From Varroa destructor (Eukaryota > Arthropoda > Arachnida > Mesostigmata > Varroidae): a stretch of 64,000 bases of DNA. Both the position numbers and the translations under genes were made by a program. The notes below the pieces were generated by a model. It worked only from the letters and a program-made list of their open reading frames with translations. It made no database searches and was not told where the DNA came from. The stretch lies in the NCBI RefSeq assembly GCF_002443255.2, contig NW_019211456.1, positions 47,242,486 to 47,306,485 on the forward strand, read 5' to 3'. Position 1 is the first letter of the stretch. The number at the start of each line of letters is the position of its first letter. Shown here in pieces: positions 1 through 11,677 of the stretch.

Positions 1-436
1 ACAGCGACACTGAAATTATTCAATCGTCTTGTGGCATTAAAGCCACTCAGCATGACAATCTATGATAGGTTTCTGGATACATTTGTTGAAGATGCTACCA
101 TGGTTCGCAATGTATTCGAAGAGGCGATCCGGGAATTCGGAAAAAATAATGAAGGTAAGACAAACCCTTTTACACTTGTTTATCTTTCCTGATTCCTACA
201 AGTATTATATTACAAAATAACAATTATGTTATTATGACTCTTTCGAATGCATAGTTTTCTGGAATCATCTTTCGCTTGAATTTCCAGATTTGTGGTTGAG
301 CTATATCACGTGGGAGCAACAAAACGGATTTGCTGATAATTCGGGCATATTATATCAAAGGGCACTCAACTCGCTGGAAGGCGCCCATGTTAAGGAGTTT
401 GTCTTATTATATGCGCTGCAAACGCAGCTAACTTGA
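1..436 (+). CDS. UTP6: UTP6 homologue (U3 snoRNA-associated protein 6), 3' end, two exons
   Basis: C-terminal part of UTP6, a HAT-repeat subunit of the nucleolar small-subunit processome needed for pre-18S rRNA cleavage. The first exon runs from the window edge to 154 (donor GTAAGA at 155). The second runs from 288 (acceptor TTTCCAG) to the TGA at 434-436. The join is phase 1, giving ...EEAIREFGKNNE then DLWLSYITWEQQNG. The pattern of an F/Y-E-x-A-hydrophobic helix followed by D-L-W-x-x-Y-I-x-x-E is the HAT (half-a-TPR) repeat, and the order of residues down to the short tail after the last helix resembles the end of animal UTP6 as I recall it. The N-terminal part lies outside the window. Some other HAT protein (for example a CstF77- or crooked-neck-type protein) is possible but fits less well at the extreme C-terminus. 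Confidence 0.8.
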
Positions 437-444
437 TCTCTGAT

Positions 445-455
445 ATTAAAATAAA
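445..455 (+). promoter_or_regulatory. poly(A) signal of UTP6
   Basis: Overlapping ATTAAA (445-450) and AATAAA (450-455) begin 9 nt after the UTP6 stop. The 3' UTR would be very short. No competing gene lies nearby on this strand. Confidence 0.55.
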
Positions 456-3400
456 AAAGATTTTCAGTTTCTATGGGCTCTTCCATTGGCGTCGTAAAAA
501 ATAGTAAAGACCAGATATAATTCTAGATACACAATGCTTCAACTGGTACATTCACCGCTCATCAAACTAGTGTCCAGTCAGCGGCAGCTTTTTGGATTTA
601 GTCATTCGATCTACAAGCTATGAATGCGCTTAGTGGAAAAACAAGCAAGTTTACATCTAATTAATTTAATTTTGCTTGGTTAATACTATCTCATGAGCGT
701 AATACGTCATATAATTATTACAAGAAAATTGTTGTTGCCAACTGATCATTTGTAAGCGATTCGTAGATACTGAATTCAAGATGAAACGGCTGACAGCGTA
801 TAACCTGACTGCGGGTTTACACTGATCTAAGAGGAAAAACAACGGATTTGATATATCTGACTGAAACAGATGAATACAGTTGTTCACTGCAGTAATCACT
901 CAATGGTTCAATGGATAATTCAGCAATCTGTAAGATCACACAGGCGATGTGGAAGTATATAGGCAAAAACTTACTAATCATAAAAACAAGCGAAACGAGC
1001 AGAGTTCGAAACCGGATGCAGAAAAAACACATCTTTTGTATAGGAAATCAACCGTATACGGTAATGCTTAGAACAAGGACCGATCATGTAACCAGGTGTT
1101 TGCCGAATAACCCGCTATTATTTCTTTCTACGACGTTTAAACATATCGTAATACATGCCGATGTGTATATTCGTCTAACGTGAACCTTTACTAAAACACT
1201 GTTTCGATAAAGAAACGTTCGAAATCTTATCTACCATGGAAAAGATTATGTCAATATATTGACAACATTATTATGCCACGCATAACTAAACGGTGGGGCT
1301 TACTTGCTAATTACGGATGAACCAGGCCGTACCAGTGAAAATGATGGTTATGATATTTGCCGTTGCCTACTCGTATTAATTAATCTTTTTTTCTATAACT
1401 TTATGTGATAAGGAATTTTCTCCATAAGCTACGGACAATACATGGCGCAATAGGAAGCAATGATCGTTATGATAGTGCAGAAACAGCATTTCTAGGCCTC
1501 ACTAAAGCAATACCTAACGGCTTGAGTACCGGGCGCAAAAGCTAAAAAATAACAAATTCAAGTCTTAGTTCAACATTCTCAGGTGTGTATGCAATTTGGT
1601 AGAATTGTACAATTATTCTGTAATTATAGATGTCAGTAATTAATAAAAACTGGTTTAAAAACCCAAAAGATAATATTACTGATCTTCAGTGCCGTACTTT
1701 ATACACCGTACATATATATATGTCTTTTAATATTCCGCTATCGCCACACTGCAGAAACCGATATACGAATGTCTTGCTAGATAACCTATGTTAGAGGAAA
1801 TTCGTTTGAGAAAGTCCTAGTTAGTGTACTTATTTCATTGCGGTAGGTACCAATGAACCCAATACTTAATTGATTTGTCAAAATATATTCCCATTTACAA
1901 ACTACAAAATGTGTCAGTGATAGAGGAGTGATTGTTCGAAAAGCGGCTTCCGTTAGCGTACGCTGTTTTATTAATGTAGGATTTTTTCGTCGTGCGAAAT
2001 TGACCATGTGTTTTCTCGTCATTAGGCCTTAGTCAATGCTTATTAGTAGCCAGAAATTAACCTTTCATTTGGCATCTAGCTCGTTGAAAGAGACACAAAT
2101 ATGAAGCAATAGGTCTCGGTTCAGGTGGCGGTGGGTGTTGGTTTTGCTCTGGAAAAGTGGAACATTGCCCCCGGTTTACTAATGCCCCATGGATAATAGC
2201 AGCCGTTGTGACACAGAGCATAAAACTCGATGTACCCTTTAAGGTAAAAATGTACTTCACAACTCGCTTGTGTTAGTTAGGTTTACTACGCGGCACGACT
2301 TACGACGAATGTAATCGTAATTGAATTTGCCCTTGCTCCACGAAGATTTGCTTGGTCTTAGGTGGCTCTAAGAGCGTTGATAATATGTGGCCATCTCGTC
2401 TGTTTTGGCTTTTGACCTAAAGATAATCGTTGTCTTTTTGTCAGCTTGCTTTGTCCGTGTACCTTTCATCATCAGCGGAATTTTTAATCTACAGTTAACC
2501 TAACAATCAGTAAATATTTCATTATGTAAACTTGGCTACAGAATAATTAGTAGCAAAAGCTAATGTTTAAAGACCTAACTACTAATTATGTGTCGTCGCT
2601 TATAGTTTATGGCCAACAACACTTAGAGCCGGACAATATAACATTATGAAGTGGTTATTTGTGTTGATTGCTTGATAAAAGTTAGGTTAGATGCCTGTTT
2701 TGCTTGAATACAAGACAATATTTTTTTCGCTGATTTTTACATCTATTATACTGTTAGCTACATCTATTAATCAACTGTAACTGCATTGTGCCAAGCAACT
2801 AAATGGCAGCTTGCTGAAAGGTAAAAAGGGTAGAAAAAGTGATTGCGAGCCCTGTGTGTTTAACATTCGCTATGAATAATGCAATTCAAGATAGACTGCC
2901 AAAATTTATTCAGCAAATTACCTAGTTGTCCCATGATATAGGTTTCAATATAATAGTAATAATCAATAGTCAATTTACAGTAAGAATTTATACACGTGCT
3001 ACGAACAGATTATGTAAGTTGTTCCAATACAAAAAAAAACTATTCAACGTCATCGTAAACACTGACTGCTATGGATGATTCAAGAAAGACATGAGTAAAC
3101 CGCTTCGTATTTTGTTTCCGTGCTACGCGCCAGCAAGCAATAGCGTAATAGAAACCTGATGGACCATAGCCAGGACGGGAGGGTAAGTTTTTCAATTAGG
3201 TATGTATTTGTGCATACGTTATAACGTTACTTTATATATATATGTCACAATATAACGTCATGTTATATCTAATTCAACAATTCGTCGTTTTCAATGTCAA
3301 ATTTCGTAGGGCTCAGTGCTTGCGGCGTGTTAGGGTTAGTGTTTTCGGATGGCGATGTCGACTAATGTAATAATGGTAATATTAACTGTCGTTAATAGCG

Positions 3401-3980
3401 AATTCAACGGAGCAAATGTTGAGGAAGTTTATTAGAAATAGGGATTTTCTGTCCCTGTGTTAGAGAATAGTGTTATCTATAGGCCTAAAGCCTGAGCCTG
3501 ATAAAATCTCTAGCGGTAATACCAGACGTAAGACTCGAAACAGAGGCTTAAAACCAATATTATATATATGTCGAATTAATTTGGCCACTGACAGCCCTAT
3601 GGCTCACTGTGTTTCAATTCAGAACAGCTAACATTGCGATTTTTCCTTCATATTCAAAAGTAAGCTATAAGAACTGGCTGCTTCTTATAGATCTCAATAA
3701 TCAATCTCATTCATCAACTGACACCGTTATCAGTATATAGCTGTTTGTCCAGTTGCTATCTTGTCTACCAGGCCGCGTTGCTAACGTTCAAATCGAATGC
3801 GATTTTTCGTTCGAGATAAATAGCAGATAAATCTGTGGGCTAACTTCGGCAGTAGATTACACGAACCTGTAGTTAGCTATTTGAGAAAGATTACGGAATA
3901 GGAATAAACGATCAGCGTTGTTACAAGAATAAATTTCAGCTTTTGTGAAGTTCTTCAAGTTTGGATTAGAGTTAGAAAGT
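456..3980. other. Intergenic DNA, no recognisable gene
   Basis: AT-rich spacer with only short, unrecognised open frames on both strands. The one gene-like signal is a consensus splice donor (GGGAGG then GTAAGT, GT at 3183) after a short GC-richer stretch. It could end a 5' untranslated exon of the ML/NPC2-like gene 0.8 kb downstream, but no transcript start can be seen. Confidence 0.5.
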
Positions 3981-5440
3981 ATGATGTTGCTGGATCTGTT
4001 TACGGTCGTATTCGCTGTGATGCTAATGATGAATGAAAATAATGCGAAGCAGCTCGACTCGTACGTTAATTGCGGTCAGTAAACAGTATTTTTGCAAAAC
4101 TAGCCGTTTGCGAACAAAGACTAAGTTTAGGATACGCTGTCGCATGTTAGATCTATTCTGAGAACAACCTAATACGAATTGTCTTGCGGAACTACCTCGT
4201 TAGTTACTACATAAGCATCTGTATTGGCGAAAGTTAGTAGTTGACAGTGTATAAAGGAAAGCCCATTGATTCGTTCATTCGCGCCTATCACGAAATCATA
4301 GCTATAAATAAAAATTAGTTTTTGTACGGATGTAGAAATAACGTGAGCCTTCATGATAACTGTCCCGTTTTTATGTATCAATTAACTAGAGACAATGTGT
4401 TCATAGACGAAGAACCATTGAAAACTAACGTGGTATTTCTCTATGGGCACATGCCATGTGATGAAGTCAATGCCCGACCAAATTAAAAAATGTACTAGCT
4501 ACTTCTATGTGTGTATTTGAGACATAATCATTCCTAGCAGTGTTTCACCTTCCAGGAGGAACGGGACATATCGAGAATATCACGGTCGTGCCGTGTGAGT
4601 CGGAACCCTGCGAATTTGCCAAAGGCAGCAAAGTCAATGTTCATTTCATCGGATCCTTTAGTTAGTATCTTACAAAAAAAATTTTCACCATATACATTTT
4701 TTAAAACTATTTTTCAGAAATGGCCAAGTAATACGAGACACTCTTTAATAAAACGTTTTTTTCGGAAAAACTGATCGAAGCTAGGAATCTACATGGTCTC
4801 TAGGCTCTTGGTCTCTGCTGATTCTCCACATAGGCATAGACTGACAAACTCGACCATCGTTACCCTTTTTTGTGTCAAGGCCACGATGCCAATAGCGTTC
4901 GCGTACAACCTTCTGTTATTGTGGATAAAATGAACGTGACGCTGACTGGCGTTGATCAGGAGCTCTGCGGGAAACATGTGCAGTGTCCGATTAAGGCCAA
5001 TGAACTTCGTGATGCCGAGATAGAGATTCCTATTTTCAACGTATACCCAAACGTATGTTTACTAGGACGACTTTCACTATTTATGACATAATAATTGGAT
5101 ATACAGATCAACGCACTGGTCCTTACTTAGTTAAGCAAATACATCCTAAGCGAATATACAATAACAGGTTTAAGGTGGTATAAAGCGTTTTTTAAATATC
5201 TTTTCAGCAAGAGCAAAAATGGGTTCTACGTAAATGACCACCTGATGTAAATTTTGTGCCATTCAATCAGTCAACGATGCGATTTGTTTGGAAAGCAGTT
5301 CGTGTTATTATTAATTTGTAACACAGAAGTAATTTATTCGACAATTTCAGATAAAAACGGAAGTGGTTTTTATGATATTTTCCGAGAACGTACTACAATT
5401 CTGTGTGAGGACAAAAATCATTATTAGTGATAAAAAGTGA
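3981..5440 (+). CDS. ML-domain (NPC2/MD-2-like) secreted lipid-binding protein, four exons
   Basis: Exons 3981-4074, 4556-4660, 4880-5052 and 5351-5440 join in phase (1, 1, 0) to 153 codons plus TGA. The start gives a hydrophobic signal peptide, about residues 1-24. The mature chain has the six cysteines of the ML fold: NCG near the start, PC-x4-PC, LC-x4-QC and a final FC. It also has NVT and NIT glycosylation sequons and the family's C-P-I motif (QCPIKANE). Length is typical for NPC2-like proteins. NPC2 proteins bind sterols or other lipids. In mites and ticks the family is expanded, includes the group 2 mite allergens, and has members proposed as semiochemical carriers; which role applies here is inference. 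All donors begin with GT and all acceptors end with AG. The last exon is very short, as expected for the final beta-strand. Confidence 0.85.
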
Positions 5441-5477
5441 TCTACTTCGGACTGCATCCTGGCTGAATCACAAGTGT

Positions 5478-5483
5478 ATTAAA
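5478..5483 (+). promoter_or_regulatory. poly(A) signal of the ML/NPC2-like gene
   Basis: ATTAAA 38 nt after the stop codon. A canonical AATAAA at 5606-5611 is an alternative, more distal site. Confidence 0.4.
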
Positions 5484-6059
5484 CGCAAATATATTGCATA
5501 AGTTGATATTGTGTATCGTTCATTTAGCACGCTTAGTATACGCGAATAATAGTGTTCATATAATATAAATATGTTGAAAGAGACGCGGAACGTACATTCT
5601 GCTACAATAAATTGTTTTTTACTTTCAGTTCCGAGCAGCTGTAGGTTACCAGCAGTTTTTTTGCGACATTTTTAGTAGCAGTTTGGTGGGGTCGCGGAGG
5701 GTGAAACTTAGAGAGTTTGCAGCAAGCCAGATAGGCAAACTGTTTTGATTTGAGCGGTATCCGAGCGATTAGTTGGCTGGAAGGAATAGCGCGTCCAGTG
5801 AACCAGCAGTAATCCCGATGCCAAGTTGAGCGCGACAGTTATTACGTAGCCCCGCTTTGGCGTAGTATGGCTTAGAAGTCGTGCTTTAGGCGGTCAGTTG
5901 GGATGTTTTCAGGTAAAAACTTCCTCGGAAAAGAACATCATGCGTTATTACTTATGAGCACGCGGGCATTTCGAAGTAACATACCCACGCACGCAACCGT
6001 CGGGCGCGACGCCTCACTAGATCGATCCTCCAGCTATCCGATTTACCGGAACTCATGTT

Positions 6060-7080
6060 CCGTCGAAATTTGAGATGAACATTGAGTTGGAAGGTGTTAG
6101 ATTAGCGCGCATCTCGTTGGGTACGGGTACTGAGATATGTATGGTGTTTTTATGGCATAGCGACGTGTGGTCTGAAGTTGAAGCTGCAAGTAACCAGTTG
6201 AAATCGTTGATGCTCAGCAGCAGCTTCTAACCGTGTTTGAGATAGCTGAAAGTAAAAATATTTGCTGTCGTGTATATTGCTGGTTTTTGTTTTGTCCAAT
6301 GGAAAAATTGTAAATCGCGTGAAGGGTTTGGGCATCTAATCAAGAAACCGAAGAAGTTTTAGGACACATCTCGTCATTTTTATGATCCCTGTAGACAATC
6401 AGCCCTTTTTTTGGTAGACACACATTCAGTGGGTCTGGCCGACGCAACCTGCATCGCGAAGGTAGTACAACAAACGCTGAACGATGGCATAATTAAACAT
6501 TTTCCTGGCTCTTGGACTTCACCTGTTGTTGAGCCATTATTGTAAATAAGGACGACTTCATTCGGTTTTGTGTAAACTATTAGAGACTTCCAGTGAATAC
6601 GATAAGGAATGTCTTCTCTTTGCTGCGAATCGACATTAGGGAAGCTCATATATTGTCTGTTTTTTGGATTTGACAAGCGATTACTGGCAGATCTCCATGG
6701 TGCCCGAAGACAGGGTGGGTAGCGTTTTGCACCCCGAACTGCTTGAGTCGATTCAATTGAATACCCCTTGAGCGGGCTAACGCTCTGGCAACATTCTGAT
6801 TAATGAACCGTGTTCTCGGTAGATTGCGACACCAAATAGCTTTGGTTTACGCAGGTACTGGTACAATATTTCCAAAGGAAATTGAGAATTATCTGCATGA
6901 CATCCGGCAGATGCTTTCTGTTCTCCGCGTGGCAGTTTAAGACTCTATCTAGGACTGACATGAGGCTATAAACGTGGTTGTCACCGATAAAGCGAGTCGC
7001 TTCGTGAACCTGCACGTAGAGCAGTATTTGGTGCGCTCCGAATTTTTGCCATATGAAGACTTTCCTCGCCCACCCATCAA
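6060..7080 (+). mobile_element. Decayed Ty3/Gypsy-type LTR retrotransposon pol (protease + reverse transcriptase)
   Basis: Broken reading frames follow pol order. About 6066-6240 resembles a retroviral-type aspartic protease, with an altered D-T-G active-site region read as GTGTEI. About 6470-6720 matches the start of a Gypsy reverse transcriptase: a GIIK...SWTSPVV block, then an FIRFCVNY block, then DLTSDYWQI and PEDR after a frame change. About 6780-6950 matches the following block (NALATF, MNRVLGRLRHQIALVY), but the catalytic Y-x-D-D site has decayed. Several in-frame stops and at least two frame changes make it non-functional. About 7060-7080 (EDFPRPP) fits the usual connection-domain motif. 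The GC-rich zone from about 5640 to 7620 suggests the original insert was longer. I could not identify flanking LTRs, gag, RNase H or integrase. Confidence 0.6.
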
Positions 7081-9323
7081 ATGAACATCAGGCTGACGAA
7101 GGGAGCGATTCGTGCAGTTAAGGGGCGGCTATTTGCGCGTTTGATGCAAGCGCCGAGCTTTTCTGTTCCCACAGCGCTTCCAGAGATCGCACTCTCGGTA
7201 GACACTATGGTAAGCAAAACCTTAAATGCAACTACGTTTGAATTGCTTTATGAGTTTATTGCCCGATGAATCTTGAGAGTCGCGGTCAGTCCACGGCCGC
7301 CGTGTCTCTTCGTTGAAAAGCGGCCGATGTTTGGCTTCTACGCTAATAACAGGTACCTAAAACAACACATCCCTCACGCCAGTTGCTTGGGACTAAAAGC
7401 CCGTTCTTCTACGCCGCTATTACCGCGGCACATCTCTAAATCTGCTGCCCCAATTCCATTCTGGATATGGCCCCGAGAAATCAAGTCGCGCTATACACCA
7501 ATTAGTTATAACGATCACGGCAACAGCGTGCAATTATCAGTCTACTAGATATCAGGAAAGACTGGTCGCGGGATGAAGGCATCCCGGCCTGTAACGTGGA
7601 AGAGTGATACGGATCTATAAAATACGTATAACTACAATAAATGTAGCTTTCGTTCCGGTTGGCAGTGGATATGTAATGCCTTCCAGTTAATCGGCAGTAA
7701 CCAGCGACTGAACCTCACTGATGCAAAATGAATCTGTTACTCATAATATACCATCACGCTAAAGCTAACAATTCCAGGATAGATTAGTTAAACACGAGAA
7801 CAAGAATATGTCGAAGCGAGTTGATATTGTCCTAGAAAACTAAAAAAGTAATGCTTCAGTTTATAAAAAGTTATGCGCAATCGGTACGTTTTGTCGTCCG
7901 ACATTTGGCGTCATCTCTTCACTCGAAATGACGGTGACCGGTTTGATAATACTCTCATTGACTGATGTGTATTAGTAGCAAGGTGGTGTATATCTGAATA
8001 ACATTAAAAGATTTAGGACTAATTTAAATTCATCATAGGATAAATACGCACGCTTCTTTGCTAGAAAACATTAAAAATATGGGACTCAGAATTGAGTTTC
8101 GAAAATAATAGAGAGCCAGGTGCTTATTTTGCGCAAGTAAAATCAAGTTGGTTCCTCCTTTCGTATTGTTCACGTAGCCCCTTTGGAACACTCCAAAAAA
8201 TGTTACTGTGCACTTTGGTATTGTAATTAATAATTAATAATAAGAAAAGATTGAACATTTATAGTGACGAAATGTTCGACCTCAAGCTAGTAGAAAGTCA
8301 TATGGGCATTAAGTCTGCAACTGAAACTGCGCTGCCGCCGATAAACTTAGATCACTCAAAAATTAGCCCCGACGATAGTGAGCTAAAAGCTCCCAATGGC
8401 ACATCAGGGTGAAGTATGGCAGAAGGATACGATTTTACGCACGTACATGTGCCTCTGCCTATTTAAAAAGGAGTAGAGAGTGAGTGTGCGCCTTTATTGC
8501 ATAATCTCAAATATCTTGCAACCCCGAGTTCCATAAATAGTATCCCGGGAAACTATCTTTCCGCCAATCTACATCAAAGTCTGGAGCGATTTTTGTGATA
8601 TGACCTTCGCACACAGTTTGTAGAACTTACGCTAGTAAATGATCAATTAATGTATGTTGTCTTTTATTGGGGATGTTGACTATTGAACCTCGTTTGGGTA
8701 ACTTAACTAGATAGGGACCTATATATCTTGCATATATGTGTTTTATAAAAAATGAATGTTTTCGCATTCACATTCTATTGTGACTATAGAAAAATGATTG
8801 CAGCATCCTGAACACGCCTTTGAAACAGATCTTTTGCGCCTGACGCTCATCAGTTTGGAAACTCAAGGCCGTGTACAGAATTCTATTCCGTCGTGCTCGA
8901 ATCCTGTTTTCAGCCAGCCGTTAAGGGGACCTCTCCGATTTACACTTAAGTACTCCCCTCGAGCTCATAGCTTTGTTGGGTAGACAGAAAATCGAGTATA
9001 TATCGTATTCTTGTAGAAAAATGCTTAATTTGCATGTACGGTAACGTTAATGGGGTTTTACTAAATGTACAATGGTTTCATAATTGTCTTTCACAACCTT
9101 TTTTTATAACATGCTTATTTCTATACCTATACCGATAGGGTAAATCTAATGTTTATAGAAGACTTATATATTGAGGTAGACTGAAAAACCCACAATTCCA
9201 ACTGGATTATCTTTCTAGTGTTAGCCGTGGTCAAAGTGACTTAAGATGCATTTCTGATCGCATAATTTTTTTGTGCAATTTTATCACTTTTTCTTCAGCG
9301 ACGGAAACAAGGCAATTGTACAA
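7081..9323. other. Intergenic DNA and possible outer part of the Gypsy remnant
   Basis: 7081-7620 remains GC-richer and has open stretches (7081-7269, 7273-7548) that I cannot assign to any pol domain; they may be decayed RNase H or integrase. From 7620 to 9323 the DNA is AT-rich, with short random-looking frames and no gene I can support. Confidence 0.4.
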
Positions 9324-9488
9324 ACGAGGTATATGGAACTGGAAACGAAACGTGTACAATTGTAAAAATGTTTGGAACAGTTTTGGTAAAAAAAAAATAT
9401 AATTACGAGGTATATGGAACTGGAAACGAAACGTGTGCAATTGCAGAAGTATTTGGAACTGTTTTGGTAAAAAAATATATATATAATT
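9324..9488. repeat. Tandem repeat, about 81-bp unit, two copies
   Basis: Copy 1 (9324-9404) and copy 2 (9405-9488) both start ACGAGGTATATGGAACTGG and both end TTTTGGTAAAAAA...ATATAATT, with scattered substitutions and a small length change in the A/T tail. A partial third copy (GGAAACAAGGCAATTGTACAA) lies just before copy 1. The array is about 460 bp beyond the stop codon of MAT copy 1, so it could be in the 3' flank or UTR of that gene. Confidence 0.85.
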
Positions 9489-9947
9489 TCTGTTTCTTCC
9501 ATCAAGCGACTTTCTGTACAAATGATTAAGGAACAGGTCGACTTAAAAGTTTCTTGAACATCTTTTACCTTCTTACTTAAGTTTTGTTATAACAACCGCC
9601 TATCTTGGTAGATATGTGGACAGTTTAAGGCTATCAACCTAAATATCTAAAAATTAAAACTCAGGAATCTATTTTAAAAAGTCAGCTTTTAATGAACTCC
9701 TAGATCGCCTGTACCATTGACTCATAAATGAGATTGTACTCATGTATAAACCGATTATATTGAAGGTAAAGGTATATATTTGTGTTAAGAGCAACAAATA
9801 GAGTAATCAATTAGCTGCTGTGGTAAAATGACCACTTCATCTAAGATTGCTAAAAAATATTCTTATTACAGAATTAGTTACACTCTTGGCGGGATTCAAC
9901 GCAAGCATACGATTATCGCTAAATTTGCCTAACATTATTGTTATTGG

Positions 9948-11677
9948 TCACTCAATAATTTTTCTTGGAAGCTTAAGCTCCTTAGGAACCTCCCATGTGA
10001 ATTCGCTTTGGCCGAAATGTCCGTAAGTTGACGTTTTTTGATAGATGGGTGTAGAAAGCTTGAGGTCGCGTATGAGAATGCCCGGACGAAGGTCGAAATT
10101 ATCACGGACGATCTGAAGAAGCTCCTTTTGTGAATATCTAGAGGTGCCATACGGAAGAACTGTGATTGAAAGAGGTTCCGCGATTCCGATAGCGTAGGAG
10201 ACCTGCACAAGGCAACGGCTAACGACTCCGGCTTTGACAAGTGACTTCGCTACCCATCGAGCAGCGTAAGCTGCCGACCGGTCTACTTTGGTTGGGTCTT
10301 TACCGGAAAACGCTCCACCGCCATGAGCTCCCCAACCTCCATAGGTGTCCACGATGATTTTACGGCCTGTCAGCCCAGCGTCACCCATTGGGCCTCCCTG
10401 CTCAAATCGTCCACAAGGGTTGATATGGACGATAGTGTTGTTGTCGATCATGTGCGGTGAAATAACAGCTTTAATAACCTTTTCATAAACCTGTTTCCGT
10501 AAATCTTCAAGCGAGATCGATGCGTTGTGTTGTGTCGAAACGACGACTGTGTGCACACGTTGAGGCACGGTGCGTCCAGCCTTAAAACGGTATTCGCAGG
10601 TCACTTGTGTCTTTGTATCCGGTCGAGCCCAAGGGAACGTTCCATTTCGACGAAGTTCTGAAAGCCGTTGATTAAGTCGATGAGCTAGTACAGCGGTGAG
10701 GGGCATGCACTCCTCCGTCTCATCGGTAGCGTAACTGGAAAAAAGCGAGCCAAATGAAAGCTCCGATAAACGTACTCAGTGATGTAGCAAATATGCCAAA
10801 TTCTGCAGAGTTTGTTCAATATAACGAAAAAGTAAATAAGATTTTTTTAGGTTTCTATCTTCTTACATACAGGGTATTCGAAAAGGACAGCTTTTTCGTC
10901 GACAGGTTTATGTAAACAAAAATGTAGACAGAAAAATGTTTTCCCTTGCGACGTATTTGTTACTTTTTACTGTAACTACCGGCGTTACGAAAATCTAAAT
11001 AGAGCTTTAGTTAATCTCAGTACGATTCACCACGCGATGTTTATTCATCGAGACAAGAATTATAGTGGAATATTCACTCTGCAAATGAGTACCAATATTT
11101 CCAACACGTGTCGGAAATATTGCAAATACTTACCCGAACATAAGGCCTTGGTCGCCGGCGCCAATATCTTCTATTCTTCTTTCTTTATGGACCCCTTGTG
11201 CAATTTCTGGGCTTTGTTCTTCAATGGCAACGAGAACATTGCACGTGGCATAATCGAATCCTTTTTCGGACGAGTCGTAGCCAATTTCCTTGACCGTGTT
11301 GCGCACGATTTTCTGATAGTCGATTTGAGCTTTGGATGAAATTTCGCCGAACACCATGATCATTCCTATAGTACAGAATGATAAGCCAGATCCTCCTCAT
11401 ATACGTGGTGCAGTATAGGTTTAAGCAGTAGAAATCTGACAATATTACAAAACCTGCCTTGGGTACTATGGTGGACAGAAAAGTGTACCGCCTACTGACC
11501 TGTTTTCGTGATTGTCTCGCAAGCCACTTTTGCGTAAGGATCTTGTTCAAGATGAGCATCGAGGATAGCATCAGAGATTTGGTCACACATCTTGTCAGGA
11601 TGTCCTTCGCCCACTGATTCCGACGTGAACAGTACCGTGTCGTCTTCGGATGTGTGCAACACGTCAAATGAATTCAT
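9948..11677 (-). CDS. S-adenosylmethionine synthetase (methionine adenosyltransferase), copy 1, three exons
   Basis: Makes S-adenosylmethionine, phosphate and pyrophosphate from methionine and ATP in the cytosol. Exons on the minus strand are 11677-11500, 11365-11134 and 10734-9948, joined in phases 1 and 2, giving 398 residues, the normal size for the animal enzyme. Visible motifs are GHPDK (residues 25-29, catalytic His), [15 protein letters not shown] (from 128), [36 protein letters not shown] and the C-terminal WEVPK. The start ATG gives an N-terminus of normal length before the [13 protein letters not shown] block. Oddities relative to copy 2 and the family are HFGQ-SEFTW where HFGR-x-x-FPW is usual, and FEQGGP where FVIGGP or FVQGGP is usual. 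The active-site loops are intact, so it is probably an active but diverging paralogue. Copy 2 lies 17.6 kb away, transcribed in the opposite direction. Confidence 0.95.

Noticed and set aside
3328..3340. Telomere-like GTTAGGGTTAG
   Set aside because: Fewer than two units, expected by chance.
9231..9521. Minus-strand frames rich in Phe/Tyr/Ile
   Set aside because: They are the translation of the 81-bp tandem repeat.
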